Assembly (NCBI RefSeq): GCF_001661495.1
Contig: NZ_BDDT01000001.1
Location: forward strand, 558,001 to 622,000
From: Pseudoalteromonas prydzensis
GTDB lineage: Bacteria; Pseudomonadota; Gammaproteobacteria; Enterobacterales; Alteromonadaceae
Direction of reading: 5' to 3'
DNA length: 64,000 nt
Below the pieces are notes generated by a model that did no database searches, was not told the DNA's origin, and was given only the letters and a program-made list of their open reading frames with translations. This document shows, in pieces, positions 57,586 to 64,000 of the stretch; position 1 is the first letter of the stretch, and each line of letters opens with the position of its first letter. The position numbers and the translations under genes were made by a program.

Positions 57586-58201
57586 GGCGGTCTCCCATTT
57601 CATTGCGTAATTTTTGTAACGCTAACCGTAAACGTGATTTAACAGTACCGACAGGAATATTTAACTGCTCTGCCAGTTGTTCTTGTGACATATCTTGGAA
57701 GTACACCCCTTTAACCACATCTCGTTGTGCTTGAGGTAATTTATCCAAGTAATTTTTAATTTGTTGATTTTCAAGGTGATCACTAAACTCGTAGTCTGAG
57801 TTAGCGTGTTGCTCAACCAATGGCCAAATATCTTCACTGATATGCTCTTCTTTATTACTTTTCATTTTTCTGAGCATGTCGAATGAAGCATTTCTCATCA
57901 CTGTATAAACCCAGGTCGTTGCTGCACCTTTATCGTTATTATACAGGTGAGCTTTACGCCATACTGAGGTCAGGGTTTCTTGCACAAGCTCCATAGCTTG
58001 CGCATCAGAATTAAATTGTTTAATACCAAAACGTTTAATTTTTGGCGAAAAATAAGCAAATAAATAAGCAAACGCTTGTTTATCACGCTTAATGGCGACA
58101 GCCGATAAGGCATCTGCGAGCTCTTTGCTCGGCGTTTCTGGCATGGCAGTATAGTTACCTGTGTTAGGTTCACAACGTGTAGCTGGTTGTTGACTTACCA
58201 T
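57578..58201 (-). CDS. ECF sigma factor, RpoE/ECF11-type
   Basis: A 207-residue extracytoplasmic-function sigma factor. Region 2 (about 45-110) contains FNSDAQAMELVQETLTSVWRKA and TTWVYTVMRNASFDMLRK; region 4 (about 145-200) contains LPQAQRDVVKGVYFQD and the helix-turn-helix PVGTVKSRLRLALQKLR. Coupled to a ChrR homologue it corresponds to the photo-oxidative stress sigma factor of R. sphaeroides, not to the E. coli RpoE-RseA envelope stress pair. It heads a 12-gene operon and probably drives itself from the promoter at 58234-58261. Confidence 0.92.
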   Translation of the reverse strand: MVSQQPATRCEPNTGNYTAMPETPSKELADALSAVAIKRDKQAFAYLFAYFSPKIKRFGIKQFNSDAQAMELVQETLTSVWRKAHLYNNDKGAATTWVYTVMRNASFDMLRKMKSNKEEHISEDIWPLVEQHANSDYEFSDHLENQQIKNYLDKLPQAQRDVVKGVYFQDMSQEQLAEQLNIPVGTVKSRLRLALQKLRNEMGDRHD

Positions 58202-58233
58202 CTTAATATTCCTATTAGTTTTCTTACAGGTGC

Positions 58234-58261
58234 AATACGCTGCAAAAATACAGAGGGATCA
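58234..58261 (-). promoter_or_regulatory. Candidate ECF-sigma promoter of the RpoE-ChrR operon
   Basis: On the minus strand TGATCC (58261-58256) is followed after exactly 16 bases by CGTATT (58239-58234). It lies 33 bases before the sigma gene. The same arrangement, TGATCT-N16-CGTAAC, precedes the LON-domain gene. A TGATC-type -35 agrees with what I recall for R. sphaeroides RpoE targets. Confidence 0.6.
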
Positions 58262-58267
58262 TATTAA

Positions 58268-58846
58268 TTAGGAAAATTCGTTATTAATCACAGTATGGAG
58301 GAAAGAGTGAATATTCGCAAAGTCAGATTTAAAGGCAAGTTGTTGTTTTTTATCAATTGAGATAGGTAACAGCTCAAGCCAGCGAGCAACAACCCAGTTA
58401 AGCTCATCAAAATGAGTTTCGCGGTAAAGTTCATTTAACTGCACATTGCTAGCAAATAACTGCTCTAAAGCCATTTGTAAGCATTTATCTTTGTCTGTTA
58501 GTTGACGAGGTTGTTGAAACCAAAAAATGTCTTCAGTTGCCGTTAACTGACCATAACGGAGTTGCTGTTTGTTTTGGCTTACATCACTAATTTTAACCAC
58601 CGATTTAGCAGCTACATCAATTAATAATTGCCCTTGCTCGTCTTGGGAAAAGTCAATAATATCAACTAAACAGCCGTATTGAGGAACATTGAGATAACTA
58701 TCAACATCATATTGGCACAGTACAAATCCATGCTCGGCCTTTAATGCTTCTTTAACCATGTCAAGATAGCGAGGTTCAAAAATACGTAACCGCGTATACC
58801 CGCTAGGTAAAATAAACACTGGTAATGGAAAGATTGCACGTTTCAT
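58268..58846 (-). CDS. LON N-terminal domain protein
   Basis: A 192-residue protein made of the substrate-binding domain of Lon protease without ATPase or protease parts. Characteristic opening is IFPLPVFILPSGYTRLRIFEPRY, followed by MVKEAL and GFVLCQYD. It may bind unfolded or damaged proteins; free-standing members are of unknown function. It ends 66 bases before the sigma gene start, on the same strand. A promoter matching that of the sigma gene precedes it, so it is a candidate regulon member. Confidence 0.9.
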   Translation of the reverse strand: MKRAIFPLPVFILPSGYTRLRIFEPRYLDMVKEALKAEHGFVLCQYDVDSYLNVPQYGCLVDIIDFSQDEQGQLLIDVAAKSVVKISDVSQNKQQLRYGQLTATEDIFWFQQPRQLTDKDKCLQMALEQLFASNVQLNELYRETHFDELNWVVARWLELLPISIDKKQQLAFKSDFANIHSFLHTVINNEFS

Positions 58847-58880
58847 AAGGCTTTACTACATCAATTTAACTATGCATTAC

Positions 58881-58908
58881 GTTACGTGCACCGCAGCGAA
58901 TAAGATCA
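58881..58908 (-). promoter_or_regulatory. Candidate ECF-sigma promoter of the LON-domain gene
   Basis: TGATCT (58908-58903) and CGTAAC (58886-58881) are separated by 16 bases on the minus strand, 35 bases before the start codon at 58846. Box identity, spacing and distance to the gene match the promoter of the sigma gene. Confidence 0.6.
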
Positions 58909-58940
58909 ATGTTACCGATCATTACTTAGCTATACCCCAA

Positions 58941-59057
58941 TCAACCTAAGTTTAGCCATTGTCCCACATTACGTAACAGTTCAACTGATGCATAGGCACT
59001 TAACAAGCTCACCACAGGTGCTAACATTAAAGCTAATAATCCAAGTTCGCTGCTCAT
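58941..59057 (-). CDS. Small single-span membrane protein, 38 residues
   Basis: An ORF starting at ATG 59057, four bases after the stop of the 98-residue gene, with GAGG just upstream as a Shine-Dalgarno inside the previous gene's end. The protein reads MSSELGLLALMLAPVVSLLS and continues AYASVELLRNVGQWLNLG, giving one membrane helix (about residues 5-24) and an amphipathic tail. The tight coupling argues that it is translated. Not recognised; function unknown. Confidence 0.55.
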   Translation of the reverse strand: MSSELGLLALMLAPVVSLLSAYASVELLRNVGQWLNLG

Positions 59058-59061
59058 TGTC

Positions 59062-59358
59062 TTAACCCTCAACCTTTGCATCATTGTTAGCGACAACAAG
59101 CTGGGGAGTGTTTTCAACAGCGTTAGCTTCAACGAGTTGCTCGCTTTTTACAGAAAAGAACTCGTTTAACATTTTTTGTGAATCATTGAACAAAGATTCT
59201 TTTAATTGACTTTGTAATTCATTACCTGCACTTTCAATGTAGTGCGCGATGTTGTTTGAAAGTGTTTGAGTAATGTCTAATTGACCGTCATTTGCACTTG
59301 CTTGTGTAGAACCAACAACCAATAGTGCTGCAACAGATAGTTTGATAATGCTTTTCAT
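59062..59358 (-). CDS. Hypothetical exported protein, 98 residues
   Basis: A signal peptide (MKSIIKLSVAALLVVGSTQASA) is followed by a 75-residue helical, acidic mature protein with no cysteines: ITQTLSNNIAHYIESAGNEL, QKMLNEFFSVKSEQLVEANA. I do not recognise the family. It is coupled to a 38-residue membrane peptide gene. A two-gene operon of an exported helical protein and a membrane peptide is unusual and could be a stress or envelope factor. Confidence 0.7.
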   Translation of the reverse strand: MKSIIKLSVAALLVVGSTQASANDGQLDITQTLSNNIAHYIESAGNELQSQLKESLFNDSQKMLNEFFSVKSEQLVEANAVENTPQLVVANNDAKVEG

Positions 59359-59609
59359 AATGGTATTCCTTATTGTGTTATTAAGTTAGTCGCTATTACT
59401 TAATCAAAGGTTGTGCCAAGTGAAAAATAAATTGTACCACATTGAAAAATAAAAGAATTATTAAAAAAAATTTCAGCGCATGTTCACACACATTTATTTT
59501 GACCAATTATTTTAGTCAAATTAACCACTATTTAGGATTTTTTTGGCATTGATAATTTCAGCGTACACTTGTACACTGAACTCACTTTTTTACTACCATT
59601 GAGTACACT

Positions 59610-60239
59610 ATGAGTGTTGTACCTGCTTATTCTGCAAAGGAAGAGCAACTAAATGCGCTTTCACACGGTGCTGGGGTTATTTTTTCAATTTATGTACTGT
59701 GGGAACTGCTGACAAAATCGCAAACTTCTGCGCATATCATCAGTGCTCTAGTATATGGTGCGAGCTTATTTTTACTGTTTTTATCGTCTACGCTTTATCA
59801 CAGCAGTCTCAACCTGCGTGCACGCGCTATCTATAAAAAGTGTGATCATTGTGCTATTTATATATTAATTGCAGGTACTTATACTCCCTTTTTAGTTTTA
59901 TCATTGATTGGGCTGTGGTCTATTTTACCTTTAATATTTATATGGTCTCTGGCAGTAGGTGGGGTGTGCTATAAACTATTTGTAGTACAACAAAACAAAA
60001 AAGTGTCGCTAGCTACCTATTTATTAATGGGCTGGTTTGCAGTGGCGATTATTTATCCGCTGTATTTAAGTGTGCCGATCAATGCATTATGGTGGTTACT
60101 TGCAGGCGGGATTTTATATAGCCTAGGAACACTGTTTTACAGTGCTAAACAACGTCAATTTAGTCATGCTATTTGGCATCTGTTTGTGATTGCTGGCTGT
60201 GTTTGCCACTATGTGGCAATTAGTCACTATATTTATTAA
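59610..60239 (+). CDS. Hemolysin III / PAQR-family membrane protein
   Basis: A 209-residue seven-helix membrane protein of the YqfA/hemolysin III family. EEQLNALSHGAGVIFSIYVL opens the protein, SSTLYHSSLNLRARAIYKKCDHCAIYILIAGTYTPF (split around residue 75) has the conserved Ser, His and Asp residues, and FSHAIWHLFVIAGCVCHYVAI holds the final histidines, which together form the PAQR metal site. Relatives may be alkaline ceramidase-like hydrolases or influence membrane lipids. It stands alone, with its stop one base from the convergent alkyltransferase-like gene. Confidence 0.92.
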   Translation: MSVVPAYSAKEEQLNALSHGAGVIFSIYVLWELLTKSQTSAHIISALVYGASLFLLFLSSTLYHSSLNLRARAIYKKCDHCAIYILIAGTYTPFLVLSLIGLWSILPLIFIWSLAVGGVCYKLFVVQQNKKVSLATYLLMGWFAVAIIYPLYLSVPINALWWLLAGGILYSLGTLFYSAKQRQFSHAIWHLFVIAGCVCHYVAISHYIY

Positions 60240-60240
60240 C

Positions 60241-60555
60241 TTACTGCCAACGATAAATACGCATATTCACTTTACCATTTTTAAAGATGATCCCCTCGCT
60301 CTGCAGTAATTGATATTGCTTAAGGTATTGAGGGGACCCTTCAGGAAACGATATCTTACCTTGGCTATTGATCACTCTATGCCACGGGATAACTGAATCT
60401 TTAGGCATCAATTTAAGCAATCGCCCCACCAAACGTGCATTACTTGCAAGTCCAGCCATTGCCGCGACTTGTCCATAACTTGCAACGCAGCCAAGGGGAA
60501 TATTCGCCATCACAGTATAAATTTTATCTTCTTTGCTTGCTTGGCTATCATTCAT
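60241..60555 (-). CDS. Alkyltransferase-like (ATL) protein
   Basis: A 104-residue homologue of the DNA-binding domain of O6-alkylguanine transferases. The usual catalytic PCHRV is PWHRV here, so it cannot accept an alkyl group but should bind O6-alkylguanine and flag it for nucleotide excision repair, like E. coli YbaZ. The recognition region is VASYGQVAAMAGLASNARLVGRLL. It overlaps the end of the upstream LysR gene by 8 bases, an unusual partnership that suggests co-transcription. Confidence 0.92.
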   Translation of the reverse strand: MNDSQASKEDKIYTVMANIPLGCVASYGQVAAMAGLASNARLVGRLLKLMPKDSVIPWHRVINSQGKISFPEGSPQYLKQYQLLQSEGIIFKNGKVNMRIYRWQ

Positions 60556-61441
60556 TTAAAAACTGTTCACTTGCTTGCTTAAAACCTTGCCAGATCGCAC
60601 GTGCAACTGGCCCATGGTGTACAGAGTACTGCCTAAATACTCTAATTTGAGCACTAAATGTATGCTCTCTATCAAGTACTTCAACTCGTTGTAAAAGTCC
60701 TGATCTAAGCTCTGCTTGGCAATGAGCTAAGCTTATCATCGCCCACCCTGCACCGGAAATTAAAAATGATTTTAGCGTAGCTATGTCATCTATTTTCATT
60801 ATCGCTGAGCCTTTTGAATATGATAACCGCTCAGAATCAAAACTCATCTCACTTTCAAACATCGCTAAGCATGGATAGTGCTGTAGCTGTTGATAATTAA
60901 GTTGCTTTGGCATTAAGTTATTAGCACACACCAAACCAATATCAAGCTTACCTATGGGCATACTTTCTAAATCACCAGTGGCATGAAACAAATCAAACCA
61001 CGGCCCTATCCCTAAATCAGCCTGTGATTTATTCACTTGCTCCAAAGAGGTAAAGCGTTTTCCACTGCTTACGCTAAACTCTGTGCTTTGATACTGAGTA
61101 AAAGCGTCACAAATTATATCGTTATATTTTGGCGCATGGCACAATTGTTCGTAACAAATTTTAAAGTTAGCTTCATTACCTAGGGCTAATTCATTGGCTA
61201 ACTGTGTTAGATGAGATTGCGCACTGAGCAATAACTGTGCTTCTCGATGAAACAATCGCCCCTTTTCTGTAAGGGATAACCGATATTGGTTGCGATCGAG
61301 CAATGCAAAGCCAATTTCTGTTTCAAGCTTCTTGATTGCTAACGTTAATGCCGGCTGTGACTTATGTAATACACTAGCCGCTTTTGAAAGGCTTTGGGTA
61401 CGCACAATGGCATCAAGCATTTTTAATTGGACAAGGTTCAT
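60548..61441 (-). CDS. LysR-family transcriptional regulator
   Basis: A 297-residue regulator. The N-terminal winged helix is VQLKMLDAIVRTQSLSKAASVLHKSQPALTLAIKKLETEIGF (split), and the remaining part is the periplasmic-binding-protein-like effector domain. It is divergent from an RND efflux operon, with 124 bases between the start codons, and a 19-bp palindrome there is a good operator candidate. It likely activates or represses the pump in response to a small ligand. Confidence 0.92.
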   Translation of the reverse strand: MNLVQLKMLDAIVRTQSLSKAASVLHKSQPALTLAIKKLETEIGFALLDRNQYRLSLTEKGRLFHREAQLLLSAQSHLTQLANELALGNEANFKICYEQLCHAPKYNDIICDAFTQYQSTEFSVSSGKRFTSLEQVNKSQADLGIGPWFDLFHATGDLESMPIGKLDIGLVCANNLMPKQLNYQQLQHYPCLAMFESEMSFDSERLSYSKGSAIMKIDDIATLKSFLISGAGWAMISLAHCQAELRSGLLQRVEVLDREHTFSAQIRVFRQYSVHHGPVARAIWQGFKQASEQFLNE

Positions 61442-61460
61442 AGCGGACTCTCGTGAATCT

Positions 61461-61479
61461 TCATAAATTTTATTTATGA
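61461..61479. promoter_or_regulatory. Palindromic operator candidate between lysR and RND pump genes
   Basis: TCATAAAT (61461-61468) and ATTTATGA (61472-61479) form a perfect inverted repeat with a three-base spacer. It includes the T-N11-A core expected for LysR-type sites and lies 20 bases upstream of the regulator gene. Confidence 0.5.
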
Positions 61480-61565
61480 TCTTTTTAAAATTTAATAATT
61501 TTTATTTTATATGTTTGCGGCGTATGCTGCACTCAATTTATGTTTTCATAACCACGGAGAAGACC

Positions 61566-62648
61566 ATGAAACTGTCGCCAGTTTTAATCATAACGACATT
61601 AATGCTGAGTTTAGTCGCTTGTAAGGAAGCCAATACTGATGCAGAGGTCGAGCAACCAATTCGCCCTGTAAAATTATTTGCTATAAATAGCAATTCCGAC
61701 GAGACAATTCGTAGTTTTCCAGCCGAAGTGGTGGCAAATCAAGGCTCTTACTTAGCTTTTCGGGTCAATGGTGAGTTATTAAAATTCCCTGCACTGGCAG
61801 GTCAACATGTTGAAAAGGGTCAACTCCTTGCAAAGCTCGATCCGGAAGATTTTCAACTACAGTATGAAGAGCGTAAAGCGCGATTTGAATTAGCGCAATC
61901 GCAATTAGAGCGCGTGGCGACCCTATTTGATAAATCTATCACAAGTCAGTCAGAGCTTGATCAAGCCCTCGCTAATAAACAGGTAGCAGAATCAGCGTTA
62001 AAAATAGCGAAAACAAACTTAGATAATAGTGAGTTGCGCGCACCATTTAGTGGCACCGTGGCAAAAGTATTTGTTAAAAACTATGAGAATATTCAAGCCA
62101 AGCAAAATATTCTACGTTTAGAAACACGTGATTTAATGGATGTTATTATCCAAGTACCCGAAAAGCTGATTGCTCGTATAGATAAAGACGCGAACTATCA
62201 ACCAACCGTTGTATTTGACGGTTTTCCCAATAAATCATACACATTAACAATCAAAGAATATGATACACAAGCCGATCCAGCCACACTCACGTACAAGGTG
62301 GTTTTTTCATTACCTGTCCCAGAGGATTTTAATTTACTCGCAGGTATGACCGGTCGTGTCGATATAGATTTGAGCAAGATAACCCATTCCCAATCTCGGT
62401 ATGTTTTATTACCTGTTGAAGCGGTGTTTTCTGAACCCACTGAATCTGCAAATAACAGCTATGTTTGGGTATATGACCCAGAGACTGGCAAAGTGAATAA
62501 ACAAGCCGTCGCTGTAGGGCAATTGCACCGCAGTGGCATTGAAGTGCTCTCAGGTATTAAACAAGGGCAAACTGTGGTTGCCGCCGGTGTACATTATTTA
62601 GAAGAAGGGATGCAAGTGCGTCCGTGGCAAAAAGAGCGAGGCTTATAA
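61566..62648 (+). CDS. RND efflux periplasmic adaptor (membrane fusion) lipoprotein
   Basis: A 360-residue lipoprotein starting at 61566; the lipobox is LSLVACKEA. It has a barrel-sandwich lipoyl domain (FRVNGELLKFPALAGQHVEKGQLLAKLD), a short coiled coil (about residues 100-150), the second lipoyl half with LRAPFSGTVAKVFV-like ELRAPFSGTVAKV, then beta-barrel and membrane-proximal domains. It links the inner-membrane pump to an outer-membrane channel that is not in view. A longer in-frame start at 61476 would lie in the operator region and lacks a signal. Confidence 0.93.
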   Translation: MKLSPVLIITTLMLSLVACKEANTDAEVEQPIRPVKLFAINSNSDETIRSFPAEVVANQGSYLAFRVNGELLKFPALAGQHVEKGQLLAKLDPEDFQLQYEERKARFELAQSQLERVATLFDKSITSQSELDQALANKQVAESALKIAKTNLDNSELRAPFSGTVAKVFVKNYENIQAKQNILRLETRDLMDVIIQVPEKLIARIDKDANYQPTVVFDGFPNKSYTLTIKEYDTQADPATLTYKVVFSLPVPEDFNLLAGMTGRVDIDLSKITHSQSRYVLLPVEAVFSEPTESANNSYVWVYDPETGKVNKQAVAVGQLHRSGIEVLSGIKQGQTVVAAGVHYLEEGMQVRPWQKERGL

Positions 62649-62650
62649 CA

Positions 62651-64000
62651 ATGAGTTTTGCAGAAATTGCCATTAAACAAAAAGTGGTTAGCTGGATGTT
62701 TGCACTACTGTTATTAGTCGGTGGTGCGGTGTCTTATTTTGGCCTTGGACAACTTGAGGATCCAGAGTTCACACTCAAAAAAGCCATGGTGATCACCTTG
62801 TACCCCGGTGCGTCACCTCAGCAAGTGGAAGAAGAAGTTACTTTCCCGATAGAAAATGCAATTCAACAATTACCCTACGTTGATTACGTAACCAGTATTT
62901 CATCTCCTGGTAAATCCCAAATCACCGTTGAAATGAAAAGTACCTATCGCAAACAAGACTTACGACAAATTTGGGATGAGTTGCGCCGTAAGATTAACGA
63001 TAACGCAGCAACACTGCCCAGCGGCGTTTACCCAAGTACTATCTTGGATGACTTTGGTGATGTGTACGGCGTAATGTATGCGGTGACGGGTGATGGTTAT
63101 TCATACGATGAATTAAAAGATTACGTGGATTTCTTAAAACGTGAGCTAGTCCTTGTTGAAGGAGTCAGTAAAGTCACTGTTAGCGGAGAACAGCAAGCGC
63201 AAGTTATGGTGGAAATATCAACCCGTAAACTGGCCCAACTAGGTATTGCACCCAATAGAATTTATCAATTATTACAATCACAAAACACAGTATCGAACGC
63301 AGGTAAGGTACGTGTCGGTGATGAGTCAATCCGCCTTCACCCAACGGGGGAGTTTAAAGACGTAAAAGAGCTTGAAAACCTATTGATCTCCAAGCCCGGA
63401 GCCAGTGAACTTATCTACTTAGGCGATGTTGCAACGGTATACCGAGAATACGCAGAAGTGCCTAATAATGTGATGCGCTTTAATCAGCAGCAAGCTTTGC
63501 TGGTGGGTATCTCTTTTAGCAACGGCGTTAACGTAGTGGATGTTGGCGATAACATTCACTCGCATTTAGCATCACTTGAATACCAGCGCCCACATGGAAT
63601 GGAAATTAACACGGTATACAACCAACCCGTAGAAGTTGAAAAGTCTGTAAACGGGTTTATTGTCAGCCTATTGGAAGCCGTTGCTATCGTGATCATTGTA
63701 TTACTGGTATTTATGGGCTTTAAAAGTGGCGTACTGATTGGCGCAATCTTACTGCTTACCGTGCTTGGTACTTTTATATTCATGAAGCTGTTCGCTATAG
63801 ATTTACAGCGTATTTCGTTAGGCGCGCTGATCATCGCCTTAGGTATGCTGGTTGATAACGCTATCGTGGTCACCGAAGGTATATTAATCAACTTAAAGCG
63901 TGGACAAACAAAAATACAAGCTGCAACAAATATTGTTCAGCAAACAAAATGGCCTTTACTTGGTGCAACCGTGATTGCGATCACCGCATTTGCACCAATT
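62651..64000 (+). CDS. RND-family efflux permease (5' part, runs off the window)
   Basis: The first 450 residues of an inner-membrane RND transporter start at ATG 62651, two bases after the adaptor stop, and remain open to the end of the window. Landmarks are the first span after KQKVVSWMFALLLL, the PN1 region LEDPEFTLKKAMVITLYPGASPQQVEEEV (split), and the proton-relay Asp in IIALGMLVDNAIVVTEG. It probably belongs to the HAE-1-like drug or solvent exporters; substrate unknown. The downstream half and any channel gene are outside the window. Confidence 0.95.
   Translation, partial: MSFAEIAIKQKVVSWMFALLLLVGGAVSYFGLGQLEDPEFTLKKAMVITLYPGASPQQVEEEVTFPIENAIQQLPYVDYVTSISSPGKSQITVEMKSTYRKQDLRQIWDELRRKINDNAATLPSGVYPSTILDDFGDVYGVMYAVTGDGYSYDELKDYVDFLKRELVLVEGVSKVTVSGEQQAQVMVEISTRKLAQLGIAPNRIYQLLQSQNTVSNAGKVRVGDESIRLHPTGEFKDVKELENLLISKPGASELIYLGDVATVYREYAEVPNNVMRFNQQQALLVGISFSNGVNVVDVGDNIHSHLASLEYQRPHGMEINTVYNQPVEVEKSVNGFIVSLLEAVAIVIIVLLVFMGFKSGVLIGAILLLTVLGTFIFMKLFAIDLQRISLGALIIALGMLVDNAIVVTEGILINLKRGQTKIQAATNIVQQTKWPLLGATVIAITAFAPI

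Noticed and set aside
59546..59562. TGATAA...CGTAC resembling the ECF promoter upstream of the hemolysin III gene
   Set aside because: The spacing between the boxes is only 6 bases instead of 16 and the -35 box is imperfect.

Overview
This window looks like chromosomal DNA of a marine gammaproteobacterium of the order Alteromonadales, most likely Pseudoalteromonas or a close relative. That placement is an inference from low GC, the mix of protein families (eukaryote-type NAD isocitrate dehydrogenase, many secreted peptidases with PPC, PKD and GlyGly-CTERM tails) and core gene pairs (fadD/rnd, yoaA/tsaB, hisLGDCBHAFI, ilvIH, hupB). No rRNA, tRNA, CRISPR array, complete insertion sequence or prophage was seen. 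The first gene and the last gene run off the window.

Layout. 0-7 kb: the end of a gluconate-dehydrogenase-type small subunit, an exported sugar isomerase-like TIM barrel, RNase D, the acyl-CoA ligase FadD, an alpha/beta hydrolase and a periplasmic alkaline phosphatase. 7-14 kb: an orphan gene, tsaB, the helicase yoaA and two secreted peptidases (M28, M4) with nearly identical paired PPC tails. 14.5-17.7 kb: a MarR regulator, a CPA1 Na+/H+ antiporter, and a GAF-GGDEF cyclase preceded by a small unknown gene. 17.9-25.2 kb: a complete his operon behind a classical attenuator with a His5 leader peptide. 25-35 kb: cell-envelope and secreted hydrolases (serine hydrolase, DegP-like protease, S46 and M61 peptidases), a DGSG-repeat protein, a lipoprotein, a 59-residue DUF1289 gene and a GT25 glycosyltransferase. 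35-41 kb: a co-directional run of GGDEF cyclase, ppnN, xni, a DUF3192 gene and a degenerate HD-GYP/HDOD-like protein. 41-48 kb: NAD isocitrate dehydrogenase behind a MITE-like repeat, a 1003-residue M6 protease with a GlyGly-CTERM tail, and ilvIH behind an attenuator with a Leu/Val leader peptide, then hupB. 48.5-59.4 kb: a 12-gene minus-strand operon headed by an ECF sigma factor and ChrR-type anti-sigma factor, followed upstream by a LON-domain gene and a micro-operon. 59.6-64 kb: a hemolysin III homologue, an alkyltransferase-like protein, a LysR regulator and a divergent RND efflux pair.

The most notable system is the RpoE-ChrR locus (48581-58201). Its sigma and anti-sigma genes match the singlet-oxygen-responsive RpoE-ChrR pair of Rhodobacter sphaeroides down to the zinc and cupin ligands. 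They head an unbroken series of overlapping genes for photolyase, DUF523/DUF1722, NTF2-like, SDR, FAD-dependent oxidoreductase, DUF1365, a Cfa-like methyltransferase, DUF2878, chalcone isomerase-like and DUF3833 proteins. Two promoters of the form TGATCY-N16-CGTA precede the sigma gene and the neighbouring LON-domain gene at the same distance from the start codon. I infer a photo-oxidative stress regulon that repairs DNA and remodels membrane acyl chains, possibly by methylation or furan formation rather than cyclopropanation.
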